Below, in pieces: positions 1 through 9,100 of a DNA stretch of 64,000 bases. Below the pieces are notes generated by a model that saw only the letters and a program-made list of their open reading frames with translations, was not told where the DNA came from and did no database searches. Numbering within the stretch: the first letter of the stretch is position 1; each line of letters starts with the position of its first letter. The stretch is taken from contig JAKSZP010002695.1 of NCBI GenBank assembly GCA_022478985.1, positions 124,001 to 188,000 of the forward strand, in the 5' to 3' direction. Source of the stretch: Massospora cicadina. Lineage: Eukaryota > Entomophthoromycota > Entomophthoromycetes > Entomophthorales > Entomophthoraceae. The translations under genes were made by a program, and so were the position numbers.

Positions 1-222
1 TGTTGGAAGAACATCTGAACCTGAGCCAAGGTTAAGTTATACCAAAGAGGTAAGAAGTCCTTTTAGTGTTATCAGAATATTTAAACTAGATTAGGACAAG
101 CACTAGTTTGTCATTTGACCTAAAGGCCTTCTTGGCGTAGGTAAACTCAACTAGAGTAGTAATTTCTATACTACTACTGCTCCAAATAACCATTTATAGT
201 TAAGTTAAACAACGCACATGCA
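1..222. other. unassigned AT-rich sequence
   Basis: I see no open frame, structured RNA or repeat boundary here. The last 12 bases (211-222) are the left target duplication of the mini-retroposon that follows. Confidence 0.4.
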
Positions 223-270
223 GATGCATGGCAGTTACCCTTTTATTTGACACCACTAGTGCTAAAAAAG
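223..270 (+). mobile_element. mini-retroposon copy 1 (48 bp, full-length form)
   Basis: A 48-bp insertion lies between perfect 12-bp direct repeats AACGCACATGCA (211-222 and 271-282). It starts GATGCATGG and ends CACCACTAGTGCTAAAAAAG. Long target duplications plus a 3' A-run are the signature of LINE-type target-primed reverse transcription. It has no terminal inverted repeats and no coding capacity. It shares start and tail with copies 5-8 and 10, so I treat about 48 nt as full length. Confidence 0.85.
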
Positions 271-299
271 AACGCACATGCAAGAAACCTGTGCAGTTG

Positions 300-1335
300 A
301 ACTAAGGAGCTGAAGCGAGCTACTATCTAAAAGGAGGAAACATATCATGAAGATTTAACAATTGATGATCAATTGAGCTACTACCAGTTCCTAGGTTTAA
401 CACCACCTATCTCTTGCACTATGATAGAAAGTTTCCCAAAATTAAATCACTTTTTAAGTATTAATTCATACATATACTGATTGATAAAATTCAGTTTTTG
501 ATTTTTCTCATAAGACCCAAAATAATGGGTCATTAAGTCAAAAATGGTAAGTGAAATTGTTAGGCCAAAAATCCCCATTTTACTTATAGTTATAATAAAA
601 TTTGTAAATTAGTCAGATTAGTTATAAAATCAAAATTTGGATAAACTTAGGCGCAAATCCTAAATTTCAAGTTTTATATGTGTTATAATTTTGGACAGTA
701 TCACTAGATCCGTCAGCTATTCACACAGGTTGAGCCCTCTGAGCAACAGACGGACAATTTGGGGATTGTCAGTCCTTTGGACGCACTTGAAAATAGATTA
801 AAATAGGAGCAATTGCCCCAACCGGTTCTTTTATTTATTTTTATAAATACAGTGTCTTTTGCTGTCCCATCTCATCTGCCTAAAAAAACCTCCCTCTCTC
901 AATCACCCATTTTGCTTAAATACATCAGCTTCTGGCGATACTATTTCTCATTGTTTGGGTTATTTTTTTAGTACTAGATGGTCCCAACCCATTGCTTGGG
1001 TTATTCTATTCCAACAATTTTACTCAAATTTGGCTTGTTATTCTTAATCCGCTGCCGCCCTATTTGTAGGTGATTTTACTTTGTATTTGTCAAAAATCAA
1101 CATCACCTTATCGCCTTATCACCTTATATAGAGGTGATCTAATAAACTCATTATATCTAATAAGACCTGTTGTATCCCAATATCGCCTCATCTCAAGGCA
1201 ATCAAATATTTGTAACTGATACTGTGTTCAGCAGATTCTACCCAGCTGTCCCAAGACTATCATCCAGTCATATCAAAATTGTGACAATATGTATGATTAA
1301 TCTTGCAGTTAATCCAGTCAATTATTAAAATTTAT
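300..1335 (+). repeat. degenerate copia-type LTR, copy 1 (approximate ends)
   Basis: Blocks at about 420-690 and 1,295-1,335 align, in order, with 3,830-4,545 and 4,550-4,590. Examples are the ACTATGATAGAAAG/ACTATGATAGCAG block and the shared AATCCAGTCAAT. Copy 2 is followed by a primer binding site, so both are read as LTRs. This copy lacks the tandem SINE pair and the mini-retroposon found in copy 2, and therefore keeps empty sites for them. It carries about 580 bp (about 700-1,290) missing from copy 2. Outer ends are uncertain. Confidence 0.55.
965..990 (-). mobile_element. mini-retroposon copy 2 (26 bp, 5'-truncated)
   Basis: Reverse-strand copy. The complement reads GGGTTGGGACCATC followed by TAGTACTAAAAA. 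It is flanked by 15-bp direct repeats ATTGTTTGGGTTATT (950-964) and ATTGCTTGGGTTATT (991-1005), which differ at one base. Only about 21 nt of element body remain, yet the target duplication is long, as expected of a 5'-truncated retrotransposed copy. Confidence 0.85.
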
Positions 1336-2244
1336 AATTTTATATGTTAGCTTTGAAGCTTTGATATATTAGTCCAGTATAAATAAATATTAATTATATG
1401 ATTAGTCCAGAAACTATATCAACACTTCCCTAGCTTTGACTAGAATATAAGTGAAGTACTTATCTTCTTTCTTTATAATATTTTAAAGCGCTAACTCAGT
1501 ACAAAATAGCTCGCCTCTCTTAGCTGAAAAAATAACAAACACAAAAAAAATTTTGAGGCTTTAAAATTACAGTGTTAATTTAAAGCATTAAATCTTTCTT
1601 AAAAGGAGTTTGTAGCATATGATATATATCTTTTCTTTCTTTATTTTTATCTTATTTTTTTCTTGATTTAAATATATATATCTTGGTTTATATTTTATAT
1701 TTTTTTAAGTTGCATTATTTACTCACTAATAAAAAAAATATAGTCTAAAGAAAAGAGAGCGATTGGCAAAGTAGTTATGATACTTAAAAATCTTATTATT
1801 TATGGGCATTGCTATGTTAACACCCTTTAAACTTAATGTATCGTTTTTTTAACTTTGTCCCTCTGCCATCATATCTTAATAGTACGAGGTTAATTTTAAT
1901 CAGCGGTTTTTTGTTCCCTTTAGGATCATGTGCCTGCCACTAAAAGCAATTCACCTCATAAACATCATCCAAAACTATATGATGAATGAATAACAAGGCA
2001 ACGTTGCCTGAGTTTCATTTTATCTAGTGGGATTGTTGCTTCTGGCACAATAGATTATCCTTCTTCTAATTTGCATACTTTTTACCTCATTTAGAGAATC
2101 AGCTTATAGTACTACATTAATATTCCGCTGGTGAAATTTTTGAAGCATACTTTCCTTTATGATTACAACTGTAGCAAGTGAAATCAACCTTTGAGCGCTT
2201 TGCCTTTGTAACATCAGTTTGTTGACTTTTCATATAGTTATTGA
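1336..2244. other. AT-rich spacer, nothing recognised
   Basis: This stretch is very AT-rich with homopolymer runs. I found no motif, repeat partner or coding frame I could support. Confidence 0.3.
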
Positions 2245-2783
2245 TTAAATTTGTTTTTTAATTTTGAATTGATTAAAAAAATTTAACTTAAACTTGGCTC
2301 CAGTGTTAGGCAGTCCAAAAGTTAGAGAGTATAGTTGTAAGTAATTGACCAACTCATATGATGTGAGGTTCTGTACAAATGCTAATAATATGGTATTCAT
2401 CAGGTTTTGATAAGGTTGAACTGCATATTGCAATTTAATCTTAGCACTAAAATCAATCAACACCTTGGGCCTAGAAGAACCTGAGTTTTTTAGTAAATTG
2501 GCCAGCAAACTCAGTAACTTTCTATTATTTTTGAAACTATATACATAAACTAGCTTTTTAAGTTGCTTTTTTTCAGGGTTACCTAACATATAAAGAATAG
2601 CCTCTTTGCCTCATCAAAAGTAAGGTTGTCATCCAAATGCGGCATGACTAATTTAATGCTCCAATCATTCAAGCAGTTGATGATTATAGCTGCCTTATTC
2701 TGGTCACTAGAATCATAAATGACCATTTTAAATCTTTTGTTAATAGTGATCATGCTTTTATTATCAAATACGAGCAGATGCAA
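2245..2783 (-). pseudogene. possible retrotransposon gag (capsid) remnant
   Basis: Two overlapping minus-strand frames (2,583-2,783, then 2,245-2,589 in another frame) read as one broken protein. The joint contains NLTFDEAKRLFF and LGNPEKKQLKKL, followed by about 85 mostly helical residues. The pattern of an amphipathic helix, then 'F/LGxPExK', then a helical tail resembles the Retrotrans_gag capsid family. There is no start context, zinc knuckle or neighbouring pol, and the frame breaks at about 2,585. Family assignment is an inference. A fragment of an unrelated element remains possible. Confidence 0.35.
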
Positions 2784-3699
2784 AGGTGTGCAGTTGCCAT
2801 TTTCTTTTTCAGATTAATTATAACTACTACTTGGCTGAATTAGTATGGGTGTCTCAAAATGCTGAACCTCAGCGCCCTAGGTATAAGTTTTCAGATGGGC
2901 CATGGCAATCATATTACTAGGTACTTGCTGACGTGGTCTTATCAACTTCTACATTGACCTCAAAAATGTACTCTCATTATATTTATAGGCATTACTAATA
3001 TAATTTGTTTTCAAACACAGTGACATTGACCATTTATCAGTTTTCTTTTAAAATTTAATTGTATTGTTTTCTCAGTTCATGCGGTGACAGTTCCTATCTC
3101 TATAAAGAAGACTCTTTATTTTACAACTTTTAAATATGACGTTTAAGTTCCTTAATGTTTTTCTAATTCATTAGTTTAATCTATCTGATGAACCAATTCT
3201 TTTACTAGACTTGGCATTGTATAAATTCGGAAAATTGCTATAGATTAGGGATTATCCACTGCTTGCCATAGTCACCATCTGTGATCTCAGCCATGAGAGC
3301 AATGATAAAGCTTTTTTCTACTCAGATGGCTGGTTCTTTATTTCGTGATAAAATGGAGGTTTAGGGTTTTTTGTATGAAGACTATAAAATTATCTAAAAA
3401 AATACTTAATTAAATATAAACTTCTATACTAAAGACTGAGGGCTGTCCTCTTCTATTGACTATATAAAAACGGCTGCCTACCTTCTAATTTTTCTTAATG
3501 AAATGTAAAAGATAAAAAAGGCTAAAAGTGTTAAAAAAGTGAGTTTTTTATTTAGTTAAATCTAAACTCTTATCTGGCATCTCTCAAGTTCAGTCTTTGG
3601 GCTTAAATAGGTTTACTTCTGATGCTAAATTCATCTTCGCCCTTAACTCCTATCTTTACCCCACCACTTAATCAGTGGCTCATAGGAAGCTTCCTAGGG
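2784..3699. other. AT-rich spacer, nothing recognised
   Basis: No supported coding frame or repeat partner was found. It lies between the gag-like remnant and the second copia-type LTR. Confidence 0.3.
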
Positions 3700-4009
3700 T
3701 TTTTTCCACATCTGAGGCTTCCTGCTGTACACTCAGCTCCACATCTGTAAATAACGTCTTTCTGACATAAGTAAATAATTATAAGTTAGCTTCTCCTCTG
3801 ATGCATATCAAAAAGGATAAACCATTAAATTCTTGAACTATGATAGCAGAGTGCCAAAAATTGAATCACTAATTAAAAATTAATTCAATCATAACCTAAT
3901 TGACATCAAAATCTATCTTTGACTCAACTAAAAAGGCAGCCAATATGGCTTAATAATTCAAGTATATTAAGTGAATTTTCTAGGCAATGAATCCTTAGTT
4001 TACTTGTAA

Positions 4010-4150
4010 GAAAGTAATAGAGGCGGGTCAACCTTGGAACAAATATACCACACCGAGATTTTTTCATAGCCAGTAAAGATTTCAAACATTTGTTGAACAA
4101 AACCTGCACTAGAGTGGAAGCAGGAATTACCCTGCCAGGCTAACTTCCTC
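4010..4150 (-). mobile_element. SINE copy 1 (tRNA-related, about 140 bp)
   Basis: The complement starts near GTTAGCCTGGCAGGGTAAT, continues through CTGCTTCCACTCTAGTGCAGG and ends near TTGACCCGCCTC. It matches copies at 4,167-4,296 and 18,594-18,723. An A-box-like segment (TAGCCTGGCAGG) and a B-box-like segment (GGTTTCGAATT in copy 3) are spaced as in tRNA-derived SINEs. Flanking repeats CTTAGTTTACTTGTAA (3,994-4,009) and CTCAGTTTACTTGTAA (4,151-4,166) act as target duplications. Confidence 0.7.
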
Positions 4151-4166
4151 CTCAGTTTACTTGTAA

Positions 4167-4296
4167 ACAATATTTGAGGTGGATGAACCTTGGGACAAAT
4201 ATACCACGCTGAGAATTTTTCTAGCAGTATAGTTTTGAGCTCAAAACCTACACTAGGGTGGAAGCAGCTTTACTTGCCAGGTTAACCATCCTTTCC
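4167..4296 (-). mobile_element. SINE copy 2 (tandem with copy 1)
   Basis: 130 bp, reverse orientation, directly after copy 1 and separated from it only by the CTCAGTTTACTTGTAA repeat. A third version, CAAGTCTACTTGTAA, follows at 4,297-4,311. The paralogous LTR copy 1 reads straight through the equivalent point (ATTTTACTTATAG, about 577-590) with no SINE, so the pre-insertion site is preserved there. The pair arose by a second insertion into the duplicated target or by unequal exchange. Confidence 0.75.
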
Positions 4297-4436
4297 CAAG
4301 TCTACTTGTAATTATAATAAATTTATAAACTAATTAAATGTCTATTTTTTAAATGTTGGAATTTTTTTACTTAAGTGTAAAGCCATATGTTTACGTTTGA
4401 TTTAGTTAGTTAGTATTCTTGTGATTGATCAATTTA

Positions 4437-4472
4437 TCCCCCTTTTGGGCTGGGAACCACTAGTGCTAAAAG
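4437..4472 (+). mobile_element. mini-retroposon copy 3 (36 bp, 5'-truncated)
   Basis: The insertion starts TCCCCCTTTTGGG and ends GGGAACCACTAGTGCTAAAAG. It lies between GTGATTGATCAATTTA (4,421-4,436) and GTGAATAATCAATTTA (4,473-4,488), which match at 14 of 16 bases. LTR copy 1 has no such insertion at the equivalent place. Confidence 0.8.
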
Positions 4473-4592
4473 GTGAATAATCAATTTAGTTATTAAACTC
4501 AGAGCTTGATAATTTAGCCGCAAAGCCACAGTTTTACTCCAATAAAAATTATTTTCAATCTTGCAATTAATCCAGTCAATATTTCAATAATA

Positions 4593-4605
4593 TGGTATCC
4601 AGAGC
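4593..4605 (+). promoter_or_regulatory. primer binding site, initiator-Met type (copia)
   Basis: TGGTATCCAGAGC differs by one inserted base from the classic TGGTATCAGAGC complementary to the 3' end of initiator Met-tRNA. It is followed by TATGG, as in many copia elements. It sits immediately right of LTR copy 2. The gypsy elements in this window use a different primer site. Confidence 0.65.
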
Positions 4606-4609
4606 TATG

Positions 4610-5050
4610 GTCAAGGAAAAAATATATCTCAAATTGTGGGGAAGCATGAAGTAACTCCTATGTATTGGGAGCATTGAGGCCCAGTGGTTCCATAAATGAT
4701 GTAATGGGGCAGATTGGGCACAATCCTAATTTTCTTTAATATTTAGACGAGATTTTGTTCACTGAAGAACCACTATATATTGGGAAGCTTGAGAATCTTA
4801 TCCTTAACCATGTGACACATGATCTAACTATTGAATTAAGGTGGTAGGATGAAAAAATTGGCGACTTATCATAATAATAGGCAGAAACATTAAGTTTAAT
4901 AAAAGTATTGTTTAAATCATGGTTCTAGGGTTCTCCAAAGTGAACTATGTGGGGATTTCAAACTTGTTTAGAGGCTAAACAAGGAAAGGATCAGCATGAA
5001 GAGCATTTAACTTGATGCTGACCTTTTTTTTCCCTACTGTTTACAATCCA
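4610..5050 (+). pseudogene. copia interior remnant (gag region, heavily decayed)
   Basis: Located where gag should begin, downstream of the primer binding site. Short translated pieces (around 4,690-4,860) are helical and contain a fragment reading DEKIGDL, but there are many stops and shifts. Assignment rests mainly on position after the LTR and primer site. The element is cut off by the minus-strand gag relic that follows. Confidence 0.3.
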
Positions 5051-6410
5051 CCTCTTACAACCAATGGTTTTAGCACTACTACTTAGTGTCAACGTCTTCT
5101 ACAGCAGGAGCAAGTTGAAACTCCTTAATCCTTGTCCTCCAGCATATGCACTCCTGGTCTAGGTGCGGCTTGAACTGTGGAGGGTTACTTTTTCAAAGTG
5201 GCCGTGGGGATCTCATTGAGCGCCTCTTTGATGTCACAGATGCAAGTAAAAATTCGCTTAACTCCTAATATATATGAAGTTGAACATTAGGAAAATAATA
5301 TAAAGAATAAAGGACGGCAATAAAGCTTCTCTAAATGTATAATTAATAGCAGCTAGTGGTTTCATTCCAGCATAGCATACTTGAAAAATCAAAGAAGGTT
5401 TTTTCTCTGTTGAGGGAATGTCCATGAAGGTTTATTTTGACTGAAAGGGTCTGATTAGAGCCAAAATCCTGTACAAGAGCGGTCTTGATCAAGGCTTATG
5501 ATTGGCATTCAAAAAGGTGTGGGGGTCAAATCTCACATGCTTCACCACACATAAACATGAATAAATATGCTTGATCTTTTGACATTCATTGACCTTTTAT
5601 AGTAATATTGAAAGCATTAAAAACAACTCAATGCTTTTTATCTTGGAACAGATTGTTCCTTGGCTTTGGCTTGAGAGATGACCCGACTTGTGCAGAGAGG
5701 GCATAGATGCCAGCTTTAGTAATATGGCTTGAATCAGTCGAATATGACTTATATATGTGAAGGGGCTTGCTGGTTATTTCTCTCAAAAATCTCTCTATGT
5801 TCTCTTGCATTTCATCCCAGATTTATTGAGTGCGCTGGCGTCACCACAATAATTACTTTGGGATTTTAAGTTTAGATTTTGAGAATCACAGAAATTGAAG
5901 CTAGATACAAAATTTGTCTAAATCTGTTTTATCTCATTTTAAACATTTGCCATAAAATTTCATGAACTCTCATAAATTTTCCAAAGTCAAATGCGTCTAA
6001 GGTATTGGCAGGATTGATGGGCCTTCTATTAGGGTGAACTTGACACTCTTGTTTAATGATTTTAATTTGTTTCTAAAGGTCCTACAACTTTTTGAGCTTT
6101 ACAATTGGGGCCCTCTGAGCCTTCAGCCAAGAAAACTATTGGCATAGGGGAAAGCCCTCTGGAGCCAAGATCGTCCCTCAGCCCCTTTAAGACCTCTTGG
6201 ACATTTAGGGCCTTCATGGTCTTTAAGTCCCCTAGGGCTTTCTATGTTAGTTTCACTTTGGTGCTGAAGCTGATGAAGCAGGAATTCTATGTGACATAAT
6301 CATTGCATCAAAATGATTTCCAAAGTTGAGGTTTAGGTGGTAGCCTCTGAAGCGGCATTGTGGATGTACTTGTGTACCTCAGAGACCACACCCATCAGTT
6401 TCTAAGTAAT
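5051..6410 (-). pseudogene. Ty3/gypsy gag relic 'K', central and C-terminal part
   Basis: Minus-strand gag, collinear with the gag of element P. From N to C: a helical piece; a collagen-like Gly-X-Y stretch (6,165-6,241, including GLKDHEGPKCPRGLKGAEG); a capsid piece with IKTALVQDFGSNQ (about 5,430-5,475; P has VKTALTKEFGSDQ); and DIKEALNEI (about 5,215-5,245; P has FDIKEALMEI), followed by a Pro-rich linker. Frameshifts and stops separate the pieces. No protease or polymerase follows below 5,050, so K is truncated or was never autonomous. Its N-terminal part lies on the other side of element A (8,762-9,100). Confidence 0.65.
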
Positions 6411-6415
6411 GTGGG
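6411..6415. repeat. target-site duplication of element A, left (GTGGG)
   Basis: GTGGG directly precedes the first TG of the 5' LTR and is identical to 8,757-8,761. Confidence 0.9.
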
Positions 6416-7476
6416 TGTCAGGATTTTAACCAGATGAATCCTTTTTATAGTAGCCAAAATTAGGAGTTTCAGTTAGTTGGGCATAATTACTGGCTAATTG
6501 CCTAGTTCAAAACTATTTAATATTATATGTTAAATTGAGTTTAGGTTCGGTGGAAGCTAAGTTCGCTGCCAAAATGCCACCTGAAGATCATTGTGGGAGT
6601 TCTCAGCGGAAAGCTGATGAATATGTTATGAATCATATGAAATGGTTCCATCATCTAATTCAGAGCAACGGCAACTCATGCTGAGGATGCTTGAGATCCT
6701 ATTTATTTATATTTATATAAATTTACCAGCGACTTATGTGAGGATGGATTGACCTAATTTAATATTTGGTGATCAGATGAGCAGATCTGGAGGGAGTCGC
6801 TATGAAGTATGAATGAACAAGTTTCCAATCTGATAGAGTTTTGGCATCAAGAGGCTGATGAAAATTCCAGTAGTTAATTGGCCAAAGAGTACTTGGGCGC
6901 AGTAGCCCTGGAAGTAGTATAAATAGTCGTTCATTCCCTCCTAATAAACATCTCTCGTTTGCCCATCTTTCCTGTTTGTTTGAAGTAGCTTAGTGCAACT
7001 AGAGTGGGGAAGGTGTTATAGGAGATCCCCAATAGGCATGGGTGTTCACGCCTGGAGTGGCCAGCGCTACCAGCCCCATAACTCCTCCTTATGAGGAACT
7101 GGTGGAAATCTGGCTGGCTGGCTACCATAAGATGAGCTGCATAGCCACCAACCCTAGCGGGGTGCAGTGCGGGAGGTGCCATAGCCACCCAAGAAGGGGG
7201 ATGGACTCGCCGGGGCATGCCCAGATGGGTTGGTGAAGGGTCGTGAGGGTGGGGCAGCATGGAAGTGCCTGAGCCGCCCAAGAAGGGGCAGGACTTGCCA
7301 GGGCACATGCTGAGGATGCCTGGGGCTAAAGGTGAAGCTTTTGGTGGTTAGTTGGTGGGTTGGACGCAGGACTTGTAGGGGTTGGTATGCCAATGAAGCT
7401 GAAACAGAAAAGGGCCACCAGTCTTCATACTGATTGGCCTTGAAAACAAGCAGAGCCCAGGGTCGATTTTACTACA
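6416..7476 (+). repeat. 5' LTR of element A
   Basis: Starts TGTCAGGATTTTAACC and ends TTTTACTACA. Contains a TATA box and a polyadenylation signal (6,918-6,948). The part after about 6,990 is clearly GC-richer than the rest of the window. It holds an imperfect internal duplication: the blocks around 7,177-7,225 and 7,265-7,315 both contain AAGAAGGGG followed by GGACT. Confidence 0.92.
6918..6948 (+). promoter_or_regulatory. TATA box and AATAAA of element A LTR
   Basis: TATAAATA at 6,918-6,925 and AATAAA at 6,943-6,948. The same pair occurs in the 3' LTR at 8,197-8,204 and 8,222-8,227. The order suggests transcription starting shortly after the AATAAA, with a short U3/R boundary and a long U5 of about 500 bp. 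Confidence 0.7.
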
Positions 7477-7477
7477 A

Positions 7478-7495
7478 TGGTGCTCACTACAGGGG
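7478..7495 (+). promoter_or_regulatory. primer binding site of element A
   Basis: TGGTGCTCACTACAGGGG begins one base after the 5' LTR. Variants of this sequence occur at the same place in gypsy elements B, G, H, P and Q, so all probably use the same tRNA primer, whose 3' end would read AGTGAGCACCA. Confidence 0.8.
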
Positions 7496-7640
7496 GCTTC
7501 GCTGGTGGGCTGCTAGAGTAGTTGGAGGTTTTGTTATGGAGTGACAAAAGTCACTGGTCAAGACCAGTGCTCCTTCTTGAGGGCGCTGGGAGGTCTTGAA
7601 CCACCATAAGGGTGGGTCACACTGAAGGATACATCTGGAT

Positions 7641-7650
7641 AAGTGGAGGG
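7641..7650 (+). promoter_or_regulatory. polypurine tract of element A
   Basis: AAGTGGAGGG lies three bases upstream of the 3' LTR. It is the expected site for plus-strand priming, and similar G-runs precede the 3' LTRs of B, G, P and Q. Confidence 0.75.
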
Positions 7651-7653
7651 CAA

Positions 7654-8756
7654 TGTTGGGATTTTAACCAGATAAATCCTTCTGATAGTATCTGAATTAG
7701 GGGTTTCAGTTAGTAAGGCATAATTACCAGCTATTCGCCTAGTTTACAATTTAATGTTATATGTTTAATCAAGTATAGGTTCGGTGGAAGCTGCGTTTTC
7801 TGCCAAATTGACATCTGAAGATTATTGTGGGACTTTCTAGCGGAAAGCTGATGAATCTGATATGAATCATCTGAAATGGTTCCATCATCTAATTCAGAGC
7901 ACCAGTGACTCATGATGAGGATGCTCAAAATCCTATTTATTTATGAATTTATATACAATTGACTAGCGACTTATGCTGAGGATGGATTGACCTAATTTAA
8001 TATTTGGTGATCAGATGAGCAGATCTGGAGGGAGTCACTATGAAGTATGAATGGACAAGTTTCTCTGGACCATCTAGTATTAAAAAAAAAAAATGGACAA
8101 GTTTCTGATCTGATAGAGTTGTGGCATCAAGAGGCTGATGAGATTTCCAGTAGTTGATTGGCCAAAGAGTAGTTGGGTGCAGTAGCCAGAAAGGAGTATA
8201 AATAGTCGTTCATTCCCTCCTAATAAACATCTTTCATTTGCCCATCTTTCCTGTTTGTTTGAAGTAGCTTAGTGCAACTAGAGTGGGGAAGGTGGTATAG
8301 GAGATCCCCAATAGGAGAAGGTGATCACGCCTGGAATGGAAGGTGCTGCCATCTCCCATGCCTCCTCCTTATGAGGAACCAGCGGGAACCTGGCCAGCTG
8401 GCTACCAGCAGATGAGCTGCATAGCCACCAACCCTAGCAGGGTGCAGCGCGGGAGGTGCCATAGGTGCCCAAGAAGGGTGATGGACTCACTGGGGCATGC
8501 CCAGATGGGTTGGTGAAAGGTCATGAGGGTGGGGCAGCGTGGAAGTGCCTGTGCCGCTCAGGAAGGGGGCAGGACTTGTCGGGGCACACGCGAGGATGCC
8601 TGGGGCTAAAGGCGAAGCTGTTGGTGGTTAGTTGGTGGGTTGGACGCAGGACTTGTAGGGGTTGGTACGCCAATGAAGGTGAAACAGCAAAGGGCCACCA
8701 GTCTTCATACTGGTTGGCCTGGCACACTAGTGGAGCCCAGGGTCAATTTCGTGACA
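7654..8756 (+). repeat. 3' LTR of element A
   Basis: Starts TGTTGGGATTTTAACC and ends TTTCGTGACA. Carries mini-retroposon copy 4 at 8,065-8,091 plus one duplicated 15-bp target, which accounts for its extra 42 bp relative to the 5' LTR. Confidence 0.92.
8065..8091 (+). mobile_element. mini-retroposon copy 4 (27 bp) with sister empty site
   Basis: CTGGACCATCTAGTATT followed by an A-run, between identical 15-bp repeats AATGGACAAGTTTCT (8,050-8,064 and 8,092-8,106). The 5' LTR of the same element reads AATGAACAAGTTTCC once (6,812-6,826) with nothing inserted. This gives an internal pre-insertion control. The insertion therefore happened after element A integrated. Confidence 0.92.
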
Positions 8757-8761
8757 GTGGG

Positions 8762-9100
8762 TATAATTATAACCAAAGACCCCAGAATCCAACAAGAGAT
8801 TTGACTTTGGGCGTCATAATGAGGTCTAAGTTGTCCTGGATAGCTTCTTAATTGTCACAAATGGAAGAGGAGGCGTGTCCATAAAATTTGACTAAGATGG
8901 AGTTAATCGCTTTACATATCCAAGATTTGTAGAATTTTCAATGATGTAGTACCACCAATTAGAGAAGATGACGCTGGGCTGGATGTACAAATTGCCAGAG
9001 GTAGGTTTCTTCTCCGCCAAACAACTCAATATTAGCTAGGGCAGCCAAGCTGTAAAGTCTTTGTATGTAGGAGGGTACATCAGAATATTTTAAAAAATAG
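8762..9100 (-). pseudogene. Ty3/gypsy gag relic 'K', N-terminal part
   Basis: The minus-strand translation contains FVHPAQRHLL and, a few residues on, LVVLHH. It aligns with YVHPAISHVL...LGLHH at the N-terminus of the gag of element P (55,420-55,470). Continuity with the relic at 5,051-6,410 is broken only by element A. Several stops are present. Confidence 0.6.

Larger units (their letters stand above)
3700..4591 (+). repeat. degenerate copia-type LTR, copy 2 (5' LTR; left end approximate)
   Basis: Collinear with copy 1 (about 300-1,335) in several blocks, and interrupted by two SINEs and one mini-retroposon. It ends just before an initiator-Met-like primer binding site at 4,593, which marks it as a 5' LTR with its interior to the right. 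The left boundary is not defined by a visible TG. Confidence 0.6.
6416..8756 (+). mobile_element. element A: compact non-autonomous LTR retrotransposon
   Basis: A complete insertion with a perfect 5-bp target duplication (GTGGG at 6,411-6,415 and 8,757-8,761). The 5' LTR is 6,416-7,476 (1,061 bp) and the 3' LTR is 7,654-8,756 (1,103 bp). Subtracting a 42-bp mini-retroposon insertion from the latter gives 1,061 bp again. The interior is only 177 bp and holds a primer binding site and a purine tract but no coding capacity, so it must borrow proteins. It is inserted in the gag of relic K. The LTRs differ by scattered, mostly transitional substitutions, so it is not young. A solo LTR of the same family and size lies at 32,994-34,054. 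Confidence 0.93.

Noticed and set aside
5045..5100. GGTTTTAGCACTACTACTTAGTG as a mini-retroposon copy
   Set aside because: Only the tail resembles the family, there is no body match and no duplication, and it lies within the gag relic reading.
6931..8851. Open frames of 60-128 codons in the element A LTRs (for example 6,931-7,308 and 8,465-8,851)
   Set aside because: They overlap on both strands, arise from GC-rich U5 sequence, differ between the two LTR copies and match no family.
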